NCBI RefSeq assembly: GCF_024220585.1
Contig: NZ_JAMXKF010000003.1
Coordinates: 1 to 64,000 of the forward strand
Length of the DNA: 64,000 nucleotides
Direction of reading: 5' to 3'
Source: Dyadobacter diqingensis
GTDB lineage: Bacteria; Bacteroidota; Bacteroidia; Cytophagales; Spirosomataceae
Shown here: positions 51,674 through 60,090 of the stretch, one piece after another
Numbering within the stretch: the first letter of the stretch is position 1
Layout of the letters: each line of letters begins with the position of its first letter
Notes under the pieces: model-generated
The model's input: only the letters and a program-made list of their open reading frames with translations
The model's database searches: none
Told to the model about the DNA's origin: nothing
Position numbers and translations under genes: made by a program

Positions 51674-53629
51674 ATGAATTTTTCTTTGTCACCTGCCGCG
51701 TTAAGGGGGCGTATTCACGTTGTACTGCTGTTTAGGATACTTTGGATCATGATTTTGTTCATGGTTTGCCGCATTTTATTTTATTCATTCAACGCCGTTT
51801 TTTTTCCTGAAATTTCTTTTGCGCATGCTTTGCGTTTGATGGGTGGCGGGATAAAATTTGATATCGTCGCCGTTTTTTACACCAATATTCTCTTCATTTT
51901 TTTAATGTGCGTACCCTTCACGTTCAAATACCGGAAGGGTTATCAGAAATTCCTGGACTATCTTTTTATCATCACCAACAGCATTGCCCTTTCGGCAAAC
52001 TGTATGGATTTTATCTATTATCGTTTTACGATCAAACGGACAACCTGGTCGATCCTGAAAGAATTTTCGAATCAGGATAACATGGGTACGCTGTTCGGTG
52101 GATTTATTGTGAGGTACTGGTATGTTGCCGTGATATGGATTCTGCTGGTCGTTTCGCTCGTTAAAATCACAAAAATTATCCGCGTTGGTAACCGTCCGGA
52201 ACTACCCTGGTGGGGATTTTTTCTCGTGCATGCAGCATGGATGGGTGCAATTGTTTACCTCTTCATCGGAGGAGTGCGCGGAGGTTTTGCCCATAGCATC
52301 CGGCCGATCACGCTGAGTAATGCCGGTGAATACGTGCAAAAGCCCAAGGAAATGTTCCTTGTCCTCAATACGCCGTTCTGCATTTACAAAACGATCCGTC
52401 GAAGCGATTATGAACGTGCCAAATATTTTGCGGGATATGCTGATGCCGATAAAATTTTCAATCCCGTGCATACCCCTGAGGCCGGCCAGCCACCTTTCAA
52501 GCCGATGAATGTTGTGATCCTGATCTGGGAAAGTTTCGGAAAGGAGATGGTGGGTGGTTATAACCGGCATCTTGAAAACGGAACGTACAAGGGTTACACA
52601 CCTTTTATTGACTCGCTGATGCAGCACAGCAAGGTGAACTGGTATTCTTTTGCGAATGGTGCCAAGTCGATCGAGGCGATTCCGTCTGTTTTGACAAGTA
52701 TTCCGGGTATCAAAGAGCCATTTGTGACGATGCGTTATACGGATAACAAACTGCCAAGTTTCCCGGAAATATTAAAAACAAAAGGTTATTCCACCTCTTT
52801 CTTCCACGGAGCTCCAAACGGGTCGATGGGTTTTCAGGCTTTTGTTAATCTGATCGGTGTGGAAAAATATTATGGCAAAACGGAATACAACAACGACGCA
52901 GACTACGATGGAATCTGGGGAATTTGGGATGAGGAATTTTTACAGTTCTGGGCAAATAAAATGGGGACTTTCAAAGAGCCTTTTATGAGCACGTTGTTTA
53001 CGGTATCGTCTCACGATCCCTATAAGGTGCCGCAACGTTATGAAGGAAAATTCCCGAAAGGTCCGCTGCCTGTTTACCAGACTATGGGTTATTCGGATTT
53101 TGCGCTGAAAAAGTTTTTTGCCAAAGCGAAAACGATGCCCTGGTATAAAAATACCTTGTTTATCATCACCGCAGATCATGCGGCAACATTTGCACATTAC
53201 CCCGAATATCAGACTTCGGCTGGTAATTTCTCGATCCCGATCCTTTTTTATGCGCCGGGCGACAGCACACTGGCGGGTCGCGATACCTCCACACTGGTGC
53301 AGCAAATCGATATTATGCCTTCCGTTTTGAGTTATCTCAACTACGATAAACCCTATTTTGCATTCGGCAAAAATATCTTCAAAAAGCCGCCGATTAACTT
53401 CGCGGTAAACTACGATGGTGTATATCAATGGTTCAATGGTCCATATATATTGCAATTTGATGGCCAGAAAACCGTAGGTTTGTATAATTATCAGGAAGAT
53501 AAGCTCTTGAAAAATAATTTAAAGGATAAATTACCCGCCATACAAGGCCCAATGGAATTACAGGTGAAGGCTTTTGCACAGCAATATATTAACCGTATGC
53601 TGGACGATAAGCTGACTGTAACACCTTAA
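51674..53629 (+). CDS. LTA-synthase-like sulfatase-fold membrane protein
   Basis: A 651-residue protein with five N-terminal membrane helices (about 18-225) and a periplasmic alkaline-phosphatase/sulfatase-fold domain at about 275-600. NVVILIWESFGKEMVGG provides the first metal ligand. A Ser/Thr nucleophile is likely in GAKSIEAIPSVLTS (Ser about 332), and ITADHAA gives D501/H502. Gram-negative LtaS-type proteins transfer phosphoglycerol or phosphoethanolamine to envelope glycans or lipids; which one applies here is unknown. It lies between the initiator tRNA promoter and era, with no close operon partner upstream. Confidence 0.9.
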   Translation: MNFSLSPAALRGRIHVVLLFRILWIMILFMVCRILFYSFNAVFFPEISFAHALRLMGGGIKFDIVAVFYTNILFIFLMCVPFTFKYRKGYQKFLDYLFIITNSIALSANCMDFIYYRFTIKRTTWSILKEFSNQDNMGTLFGGFIVRYWYVAVIWILLVVSLVKITKIIRVGNRPELPWWGFFLVHAAWMGAIVYLFIGGVRGGFAHSIRPITLSNAGEYVQKPKEMFLVLNTPFCIYKTIRRSDYERAKYFAGYADADKIFNPVHTPEAGQPPFKPMNVVILIWESFGKEMVGGYNRHLENGTYKGYTPFIDSLMQHSKVNWYSFANGAKSIEAIPSVLTSIPGIKEPFVTMRYTDNKLPSFPEILKTKGYSTSFFHGAPNGSMGFQAFVNLIGVEKYYGKTEYNNDADYDGIWGIWDEEFLQFWANKMGTFKEPFMSTLFTVSSHDPYKVPQRYEGKFPKGPLPVYQTMGYSDFALKKFFAKAKTMPWYKNTLFIITADHAATFAHYPEYQTSAGNFSIPILFYAPGDSTLAGRDTSTLVQQIDIMPSVLSYLNYDKPYFAFGKNIFKKPPINFAVNYDGVYQWFNGPYILQFDGQKTVGLYNYQEDKLLKNNLKDKLPAIQGPMELQVKAFAQQYINRMLDDKLTVTP

Positions 53630-53690
53630 TAGTTTCGTTGTTGTTAGAACTGAGATTACTTCTGAATCAACGAAATACAATAAAAATCTT

Positions 53691-54614
53691 ATGAACGAAA
53701 ATATAGAAAATCCAATTGCTCTCCGCGACTTTCGTGCCGGATTTGTGAGCATTATAGGTAAACCTAACGTAGGTAAATCCACTCTGATGAACGTGCTGGT
53801 GGGAGAGAAGATGTCGATCATCACTTCAAAAGCACAAACAACGCGTCACCGTATTATGGGGATCCTGAATGGAAAACATGAAGGAATTCCTTTTCAGCTT
53901 GTTTATTCTGACACGCCGGGTGTTGTAAAACCCGCGTATAAATTGCACGATTCCATGATGACCTTTGTAAAAGGCTCTCTGGAAGACGCGGATGTGGTGT
54001 TGTTTGTTACCGAAGTTGGAGAAAAAGCAGCAGACCATGAAGTAATACCTTTGCTTCAGAGAACAACGGCACCGATTATTTTGGTGCTGAATAAAATTGA
54101 CTTATCAAACGAGGAAGAACTGAAGCGTAAAACAGAAGAGTGGGAAAAGGAAATTCAGCCTGCTGCAATTATTCCGATTTCTGCGTTGTTGAATGCTAAC
54201 GTACAGACTTTGTTTGATGCAATCATTACCCGGTTACCATTTCATCCACCATACTTCGATGAAGATGAACTAACCGATAAACCTGAACGTTTCTTTGCTT
54301 CGGAAATCGTTCGCGAAAAAATATTTCTGAACTACCGCCAGGAAATTCCATACAGCAGCGAGGTGGTTATTTCAGAATTTAAGGAACGCGACGATATGAT
54401 TGTGATCCGGGCCGAGATTCTTGTTGAGCGTAAAAGCCAAAAGGGGATTATCATCGGGGAAAAAGGCGTGATGCTGAAAAAAATCGGCAGCGAGGCACGC
54501 AAGGACATGGAAGAATTTTTTGGCAAAAAAGTTTTCCTTGAACAACACGTAAAAGTAGAACCGGATTGGAGAAGCAAAGAAAATAAGCTTCGTCAGTTTG
54601 GATATGAAGAGTAA
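53691..54614 (+). CDS. era: GTPase Era
   Basis: Ribosome-assembly GTPase that binds the 3' end of 16S rRNA. The 307-residue protein has G1 GKPNVGKSTLMN, G2/G3 TTRHRIMGI and DTPGVVKP, G4 NKID, and a C-terminal KH domain (about 215-300) with GIIIGEKGVMLKKIGSEARKDMEEFFGKKVFLE. It lies 61 bp after the LTA-synthase-like gene and 114 bp before der; the two ribosome GTPases are probably co-transcribed. Confidence 0.97.
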   Translation: MNENIENPIALRDFRAGFVSIIGKPNVGKSTLMNVLVGEKMSIITSKAQTTRHRIMGILNGKHEGIPFQLVYSDTPGVVKPAYKLHDSMMTFVKGSLEDADVVLFVTEVGEKAADHEVIPLLQRTTAPIILVLNKIDLSNEEELKRKTEEWEKEIQPAAIIPISALLNANVQTLFDAIITRLPFHPPYFDEDELTDKPERFFASEIVREKIFLNYRQEIPYSSEVVISEFKERDDMIVIRAEILVERKSQKGIIIGEKGVMLKKIGSEARKDMEEFFGKKVFLEQHVKVEPDWRSKENKLRQFGYEE

Positions 54615-54728
54615 GGAACGTCATTCTCAATCCGTCATTCAGATCCTGACAGTCAGGGTTCTATCATTAAGATAAAAATAAAATGGGTTTCTGGTCAAAA
54701 CTTGCGGCCAGGGATTAGAAAAATAAAA

Positions 54729-56039
54729 ATGGCAAATGTTATATCAATAGTAGGGCGCCCAAACGTGGGTAAATCTACACTTTTTAACCGTCTGATCGAG
54801 AGCCGCAAGGCCATCATGGATAACCAGAGCGGCGTTACACGCGATCGTCACTATGGCTATGGTGAATGGACGGACCAGTATTTTACCGTGATCGATACGG
54901 GAGGATATGTAGTAGGGTCAGAGGATATTTTTGAAGGAGCAATCCGGGATCAGGTTGAACTTGCAATCGAAGAATCAACCGTGGTTTTGTTTATGGTGGA
55001 TACCATGACAGGACTTACCGATCTTGATAAAGATTTTGCAAATGTATTGCGCCGTTTCAACAAACCGGTTTATCTGGTTGCCAATAAGGCTGAAACGACA
55101 GATCGTTACCAGTCAGCAGCGGAGTTCTATGAACTGGGTATGGGCGACCATATTTATCCGATTTCCGCCCAAACAGGTTTTGGAACGGGTGATTTGCTGG
55201 ATGAGGTAATCAAACATTTTGAAACACCTGGTATTGAAGATCCGGAAGCGGGTATTCCGCGTATTGCGATTATGGGCCGTCCAAATGTTGGGAAATCATC
55301 TTTCCTGAACGTTTTGACAGGAACTGACCGCAGTATTGTAACGGACATCGCCGGAACTACACGTGACGCCATCCACACGCATTACAATGCTTTCGGAATG
55401 GAGTTTATCCTGACGGACACCGCTGGTTTGCGTCGTAAATCCCGTGTGAATGAAGATATCGAATATTATTCGACGCTTCGTTCGATCAAAGCCATGGAAG
55501 AATCTGATGTTTGTATCATTCTTTTGGACGCGACATTGGGATTGGAAGGGCAGGATATCACCATCATCGGTCAGGCTGACAGAGCGAAAAAAGGGATTGT
55601 GATCATGGTGAACAAGTGGGATCTTGTTGAAAAAGATTCCAAAACAGCCGATACGTTCAAAAAGCAGCTGTTGGAAAAACTTGCACCGATGAACTACATG
55701 CCGATCATTTTTGCATCCGTTGTTGAAAAACAACGTATTCACCAGGTGATGGAAATGGCGATGCAGGTTTATAAAAACAAAACCAAGAAAATCAGCACTT
55801 CAAAACTGAATGATGTGATGCAGGCTGAAATTGAAAAATACCCGCCGCCGGCACACAGAGGAAAGTATATCAATATCAAGTATATGATCCAGCTGCCGAC
55901 GCCTTCACCGACTTTTGTGTTTTTCAGCAGTAATCCAAAACATGTGAAAGATCCGTATTTGCGCTATCTGGAAAACAGAATGCGTGAAAACTTTGATTTC
56001 GCCGGTGTACCGATCACCATTTTCTTCAGAGAGAAATAA
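54729..56039 (+). CDS. der: GTPase Der (EngA)
   Basis: A 50S-assembly GTPase with two tandem G domains and a KH-like C-terminal domain. From ATG 54729 (MANVISIVGRPNVGKSTLFN) it has 436 residues. The first G domain has DTGGYVVG and NKAE; the second has GRPNVGKSSFLN, DTAGLRRKSRV and NKWDLVE. The KH-like end includes YPPPAHRGKYINIKYMIQ. A longer frame from 54702 adds nine residues before the conserved start and is unlikely. It follows era, and a hairpin lies downstream at 56046-56084. Confidence 0.97.
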   Translation: MANVISIVGRPNVGKSTLFNRLIESRKAIMDNQSGVTRDRHYGYGEWTDQYFTVIDTGGYVVGSEDIFEGAIRDQVELAIEESTVVLFMVDTMTGLTDLDKDFANVLRRFNKPVYLVANKAETTDRYQSAAEFYELGMGDHIYPISAQTGFGTGDLLDEVIKHFETPGIEDPEAGIPRIAIMGRPNVGKSSFLNVLTGTDRSIVTDIAGTTRDAIHTHYNAFGMEFILTDTAGLRRKSRVNEDIEYYSTLRSIKAMEESDVCIILLDATLGLEGQDITIIGQADRAKKGIVIMVNKWDLVEKDSKTADTFKKQLLEKLAPMNYMPIIFASVVEKQRIHQVMEMAMQVYKNKTKKISTSKLNDVMQAEIEKYPPPAHRGKYINIKYMIQLPTPSPTFVFFSSNPKHVKDPYLRYLENRMRENFDFAGVPITIFFREK

Positions 56040-56045
56040 AATACC

Positions 56046-56084
56046 TTCAAGCCGCAGACATTCTTCCGGATGCTGCGGCTTGAA
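56046..56084 (+). terminator. Hairpin after der
   Basis: TTCAAGCCGCAG (56046-56057) pairs perfectly with CTGCGGCTTGAA (56073-56084). No T-run follows on plus, so termination is uncertain; on minus the arm is followed by a few T. Confidence 0.55.
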
Positions 56085-56146
56085 AAATAGTAAGATCCAT
56101 CGACCCGCGCTTCATTTAAATTGTTTACGTTAATTTTTAAACATTA

Positions 56147-57238
56147 ATGGTTTCAGGTGACAAAAAAAGTAAACTAAGCTATTATACAGAACTGGATGGA
56201 GTTAGGGCAATTGCCATTTTGATGGTAATGTTTTTCCACTTTTTTTCTGATTTTGAAACAGACGGAAGCATTTTTCAATTTCTTAAACGACTTGCGCTTA
56301 AAGGTGAAACGGGGGTAACCCTTTTTTTTGTTTTATCCGGCTTCCTGATCACCCGGATTTTGTTATCGACCAGAGAAAGTAAAAATTATTTCTACAACTT
56401 TTTTGTCAGAAGGTCGCTCCGGATATTCCCACTGTATTATCTGTTTCTGGTTATCTATTATCTGACGCCATTATTTTTCGGCGGCTCCATTCCTGAATTT
56501 GGCCTGCAAATTTATTACTGGATCTATCTTCAGGATTTTTCAACCACGTTTGGCTGGAAATCGGAAGGGCCGGGGCAATTCTGGTCATTGGCCGTGGAAG
56601 AGCATTTTTATCTGGTCTGGCCGTTTTTGATTTATTATTTAAGAGAACGTGCGATAAGTTTCTGGATTAGCGTTATCATCGTCACATCATTTATTCTCAG
56701 GATTTACCTGAGCCGCCATTACCCGCTTATCCATCATTTCACTTTCACGAGAATGGATGATCTGGCAATCGGCGCGATTCTGGCGCTCCTTGAATACCAC
56801 GGATTTGTAAAACGCAGGAATGCTATATATTTTCTGTTGCTGCTGATACCGGTTAATATGGTTTGGGTTTTGAACCGGTTTGTTGGTCCTTCCATTGTTG
56901 ATTCGCTGAGTTTTCTACAAACGTCCATTTCTTTTTGCAGCCTTATCGGCTTTGTGATCTGCTTGCAGGAAGGCAACTGGCTAAAAAAAATCTTGACGCA
57001 GACGCCGCTTATTTACACAGGAAAGGTAAGCTATGGGTTATACGTTTTTCACCCTTTTTGTTTCAAACTTTTCGAGATCTTTTTCATTACAAAATACTGG
57101 GCGGTCAACCTGCTCGGAAGCCTGGTGTTTACCTACGTCATTGCATCACTGAGTTATTACTTTTTCGAATCTTACTTTTTGAAGTTGAAAGAGTATTTCA
57201 GTAACGATAAGGTCAAAGTGGCTCCGGTTTCGGAATAA
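56147..57238 (+). CDS. Acyltransferase family 3 (OafA/YrhL-type) membrane protein
   Basis: A 363-residue integral membrane protein with about ten helices. It has the family start LDGVRAIAILMVMFFHFF (catalytic-region His), the FFVLSGFLITRIL and FFVRRSLRIFPLYYLFL motifs and FWSLAVEEHFYLVWPFL. Such enzymes O-acylate sugars of LPS, peptidoglycan or exopolysaccharides. There is no attached SGNH domain, so it is the short form. The acceptor is unknown. It stands alone between der and a small secreted protein gene; other glycan genes are elsewhere in the window. Confidence 0.93.
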   Translation: MVSGDKKSKLSYYTELDGVRAIAILMVMFFHFFSDFETDGSIFQFLKRLALKGETGVTLFFVLSGFLITRILLSTRESKNYFYNFFVRRSLRIFPLYYLFLVIYYLTPLFFGGSIPEFGLQIYYWIYLQDFSTTFGWKSEGPGQFWSLAVEEHFYLVWPFLIYYLRERAISFWISVIIVTSFILRIYLSRHYPLIHHFTFTRMDDLAIGAILALLEYHGFVKRRNAIYFLLLLIPVNMVWVLNRFVGPSIVDSLSFLQTSISFCSLIGFVICLQEGNWLKKILTQTPLIYTGKVSYGLYVFHPFCFKLFEIFFITKYWAVNLLGSLVFTYVIASLSYYFFESYFLKLKEYFSNDKVKVAPVSE

Positions 57239-57279
57239 TGAAATCCTTCTGAAAATTACATTAAAGAAATAACATGAAT

Positions 57280-57316
57280 ACCGGTTCCGGGCGGAAGTGC
57301 TTTGGGCCGGTTTTTT
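57280..57316 (+). terminator. Possible terminator of the acyltransferase gene
   Basis: An imperfect ACCGG/CCGGT stem with partial inner pairing is followed by six T, about 40 bp after the stop. The stem is short. Confidence 0.45.
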
Positions 57317-57622
57317 GCGTTTTAAGGGAAACTGCATTTTTGCTTGATCCTCTTTTTTGTACAGTTGGTATATTAATTCCTGCGGTTCGGCATTTTTTTA
57401 TTTACCCGTGCAACCTTTCTTACTAATTTTCCATCTCTCAACCGTCTGACCGACCGTTCATTGAGTAAAATAAGCATGTTTGAAAAAAATATTTAAAAAA
57501 AATGTTAAAAACAAGGTACTATGTATTGCAATGTACCTTAGAAAACATATATATTTGTACTGTCAATTAGTTACAAAGATTTCAAAAGCACCTTTTTTGT
57601 AAACGACTGAAATAACAGAGCC
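57317..57622 (+). promoter_or_regulatory. Complex control region of the small secreted protein gene
   Basis: No gene lies in this stretch. It holds an exact promoter pair: TTG 57526-57528, 21 bases, TATATTTG 57550-57557. The 27-bp palindrome-like AAGGTAC...GTACCTT (57513-57539), centred on ATTGCAAT, overlaps the -33 box and looks like a repressor operator, possibly PadR-type. Further upstream are TGACCGACCGTTCA (57447-57460), similar to TetR-type operators, and GCAACCTTTCT (57410-57420), which recalls -35 elements of Bacteroidota ECF promoters. All factor assignments are inference. Confidence 0.5.
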
Positions 57623-58030
57623 ATGAAAACTATAAAATTATTTATCGTACTTGTCCTTTTTAGCCTTCAGGCAAGTGCAACCGGATATTCTCATAATATG
57701 TTTGTTGCACACAAAAAGCTTCAGGCCGGAAAGGAATTTCGTTCGGTAAAGGAACACGTAAGTAAACACGCTCCTGCCAAAACGGTGATCAACAAATCAG
57801 CTGTGATACAATTGACAGGAGAATCGGCTATTTCCTATACGAAGGATCTGGCTACGAAAATGGGCAGAATGGTGACGCTTAATGAAAGAATTCTTGAAGA
57901 AGCACCGGCATCTATTTTCGAGCGTGAAGAAAACTGTGAAAGAAATAACTCTATCGCGACTAAACTCGCAGGTTTGATTAAAGAAGTGATTTATGCCTTC
58001 ATCGGATCTCCATCCCTGGCTAAATCATAA
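57623..58030 (+). CDS. Small secreted protein of unknown function
   Basis: A 135-residue protein with a signal peptide at about 1-19 (MKTIKLFIVLVLFSLQASA). The mature part is basic and helical (HKKLQAGKEFRSVKEHVSKHAPAKTVINKSA, KDLATKMGRMVTLNERILEEAPASIFEREENCERNN). A mildly hydrophobic C-terminal segment (IATKLAGLIKEVIYAFIG) could contact a membrane. One cysteine. I recognise no family. The unusually rich promoter region and a strong terminator (58073-58107) suggest a regulated, monocistronic gene. Confidence 0.75.
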   Translation: MKTIKLFIVLVLFSLQASATGYSHNMFVAHKKLQAGKEFRSVKEHVSKHAPAKTVINKSAVIQLTGESAISYTKDLATKMGRMVTLNERILEEAPASIFEREENCERNNSIATKLAGLIKEVIYAFIGSPSLAKS

Positions 58031-58072
58031 AAGTTGTTTTCAGATCGTTATATAAAATTGTGTATTAAGGTC

Positions 58073-58107
58073 AGCAGGTATGATTTTCGGATCATACCTG
58101 CTTTTTT
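58073..58107 (+). terminator. Strong terminator of the small secreted protein gene
   Basis: A perfect 12-bp stem, AGCAGGTATGAT (58073-58084) with ATCATACCTGCT (58091-58102), around a 6-nt loop, followed by six T. Confidence 0.92.
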
Positions 58108-58116
58108 ATAACAATA

Positions 58117-58953
58117 TCAACCAACGGTATTGGTCAGCGTACCGATCGGTTCAATGGTGATATGTACCACATCACCCACCTTAAGTGTAAAATCGGATGG
58201 AGGAATAATGCCGGTACCGGTCATCAGATAGCAGCCAACAGGGAAAGACAATTCACGGAACAGAAAGCGAAGCAGTTCATCTGCCTTGCGTTTCATCTGC
58301 GACAGCGTGATTTCTCCGTTAAAAACTTCTTCACTTCCCCGGACAATCGACAGGTCAATGACGGTATCCGGCGACAAAGGTTCTGTCGGGATATACAGAC
58401 AAGGGCCCAGCGCAGCACTTCCTGTGTAAGATTTTGCCTGCGGAAGATACAGCGGGTTTTCACCTTCGATACTTCTTGAGCTCATGTCGTTACCAATGGT
58501 ATAGCCAACCAACGTTCCGGATGCTGAGGCGAACAAAGTCAATTCCGGTTCAGGGACGTCCCAGGTAGAGTCTCTTCTGATGCGTACGGTTCCATGGTTG
58601 CCAATCACACGCCAGGCCGTAGACTTGAAGAAAAGCTCGGGCCGTTCGGCATCGTAAACGCGGTCGTAAAAACTACCGCCACCTGCTTTTTCTGATTCCT
58701 CCATTCGCGCTTCCTTGCTGCGTGTGTAAGTCACGCCTGAGGCCCATACTTCCTGGGTACCGATAGGCGCGAGTACTTCCGGCATCGGGAATTCGTCCGT
58801 AAAAGTTAAGGAAATCAAGGTTTCCGTTTGCAGGGTCAGCCATTCGTGCAGGTCATCGCGGTTTACGACGATATCCCAGTCCGTTTCCGGCAAACGATAA
58901 AAGAGATCTTCCTTTTCAAGAATTATACCGTGTTCGGTTTTATATAATTTCAT
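58117..58953 (-). CDS. Fumarylacetoacetate hydrolase family protein
   Basis: A 278-residue cytosolic protein with the FAH fold, mixed beta-roll at about 90-275. Recognisable are GVTYTRSKEARM, RRDSTWDVPEPELTLFA (metal-binding Glu pair PEPEL), YTIGNDMSSRSIEGENPLYLPQAKSYTGSAALGP and the C-terminal MTGTGIIPPSDFTLKVGDVVHITIEPIGTLTN. Members hydrolyse or dehydrate beta-keto or 2-keto-3-deoxy acids; the residues are compatible with a sugar-acid dehydratase/hydrolase, but the substrate is not determinable. It stands alone, convergent with the small secreted protein gene. Confidence 0.88.
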   Translation of the reverse strand: MKLYKTEHGIILEKEDLFYRLPETDWDIVVNRDDLHEWLTLQTETLISLTFTDEFPMPEVLAPIGTQEVWASGVTYTRSKEARMEESEKAGGGSFYDRVYDAERPELFFKSTAWRVIGNHGTVRIRRDSTWDVPEPELTLFASASGTLVGYTIGNDMSSRSIEGENPLYLPQAKSYTGSAALGPCLYIPTEPLSPDTVIDLSIVRGSEEVFNGEITLSQMKRKADELLRFLFRELSFPVGCYLMTGTGIIPPSDFTLKVGDVVHITIEPIGTLTNTVG

Positions 58954-59080
58954 GATTTCAATGTTTGTTATTGCTTCAATAAGCCAGAAAAGTGATGCCT
59001 TTACTTTAAGATAAGTACTATTTTTAAAGGCTTTGGGCTATCTCGCCATCAAAATTTTAAATCAATGCGAAAAATTATTT

Positions 59081-59551
59081 TTAATCGTTTACACGCCAGA
59101 GACGCCGGTCAATCGGAATTTTTTCCTGTTGAACCAAACGAATTAGTTTATACAGCTGATGTTGAGGATGTAAAAGAATGTTATGAGAAAAAGGAACAAT
59201 AACCGAAGGCAGCGCAATGGCCAGAACATTAGGTTTTTTTAGCCAACTATCCAGCCAGTGCTGTGTTCTTTCATAATTTTTATCCTGCCAAAACGGAGGC
59301 ATATCTTCTCTTGCATAAAATCTGATGTTATCCGGAATTTCTATTGTTGAAAGCCAATAAACGGGCAGATCCTCATACCGAACGCCGGGAGCATGTGCCA
59401 GTGTTTCCACCAGTCCCAATTCCGGTGTTGAGGTGGTATACAGAATCCCGGTTCCTTTCGGGTTCCAGCGTGCACCGAATAAACGACTCCCTTCAGCAGA
59501 TAAGGATTGGTCACGAAATTTTTCCCGGATAATACGGTAGACAGTCGGCAT
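59081..59551 (-). CDS. RES domain toxin of a RES/Xre module
   Basis: A 156-residue RES-domain protein. The name-giving polar residues are present: Arg in GARWNPKGTGILYTT, Glu in LGLVETLAHAPG and a Ser just before (TSTPELG). RES toxins of the MbcT type degrade NAD+ and halt growth. It lies 7 bp after the Xre-type antitoxin gene, in the usual antitoxin-first order. The length is complete and the core residues are intact, so it is probably active. Confidence 0.9.
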   Translation of the reverse strand: MPTVYRIIREKFRDQSLSAEGSRLFGARWNPKGTGILYTTSTPELGLVETLAHAPGVRYEDLPVYWLSTIEIPDNIRFYAREDMPPFWQDKNYERTQHWLDSWLKKPNVLAIALPSVIVPFSHNILLHPQHQLYKLIRLVQQEKIPIDRRLWRVND

Positions 59552-59558
59552 GAAATTG

Positions 59559-59984
59559 TCAGGCGGGCAAGCCGTAATCTAAGCGACCTAAAACGTCATC
59601 AACCAATGAAAACCCGGTGATGGTATCCATCATTTGCAACGGACTCTGATCGTTCAGTTCACTGAGAGGCGTTCTCAGCCAGTTGCGCACAATCGTTTCT
59701 TTACCTTCAAAAGTATCCAGGGCATGGATCAAAACATTTTTCAGTAAGAGCAGCCTTTCGGAAGCATCTGTTCCTAAACGTTTGTCATCCGGAATCCGGT
59801 GAAGGTTTCGTGGCGTCATACCCAGAAGGTAAGCCATTTCGTTATCGGTGAGTTTTACCATATTGGACACCGTGTCAACCAAAGAACGGTCAACACCTTC
59901 GCGGGAAGCTTTAATGACTGCAAAATCAGAAGCGGGCACTGCTCCATAAGGTGCCGCTCTATCGTTAAACATCTTAGTTTCCAT
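59559..59984 (-). CDS. Xre/MbcA/ParS-type antitoxin of a RES/Xre module
   Basis: A 141-residue antitoxin. Residues about 35-85 form an Xre-like helix-turn-helix (VDTVSNMVKLTDNEMAYLLGMTPRNLHRIPDDKRLGTDASERL). The C-terminal DUF2384 toxin-binding domain ends TPLSELNDQSPLQMMDTITGFSLVDDVLGRLDYGLPA. It neutralises the RES toxin encoded 7 bp downstream and probably represses its own promoter. Inverted repeats immediately upstream (60005-60047) are candidate operators. Confidence 0.92.
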   Translation of the reverse strand: METKMFNDRAAPYGAVPASDFAVIKASREGVDRSLVDTVSNMVKLTDNEMAYLLGMTPRNLHRIPDDKRLGTDASERLLLLKNVLIHALDTFEGKETIVRNWLRTPLSELNDQSPLQMMDTITGFSLVDDVLGRLDYGLPA

Positions 59985-60004
59985 CGTATCCTGACAATAA
60001 AAAA

Positions 60005-60047
60005 TGGAATTGTGTCATAAATCTATGTGACTTATTTCGCAATTCCA
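60005..60047. promoter_or_regulatory. Candidate operator of the RES/Xre module
   Basis: TGGAATTG (60005-60012) is inverted as CAATTCCA (60040-60047), with A/T-rich extensions. Inside lies a second imperfect palindrome GTCATA-6-TGTGAC. It sits 20-65 bp upstream of the antitoxin ATG, where autoregulation is expected. Confidence 0.4.
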
Positions 60048-60090
60048 ATTTTTATTCCAACTTCAACTAAAATTCTTAAATGCGCTGAAT

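Noticed and set aside
56046-56084. Strong intrinsic terminator after der
   Set aside because: The stem is perfect but no T-run follows on the plus strand, so it is listed only as a hairpin with moderate confidence.
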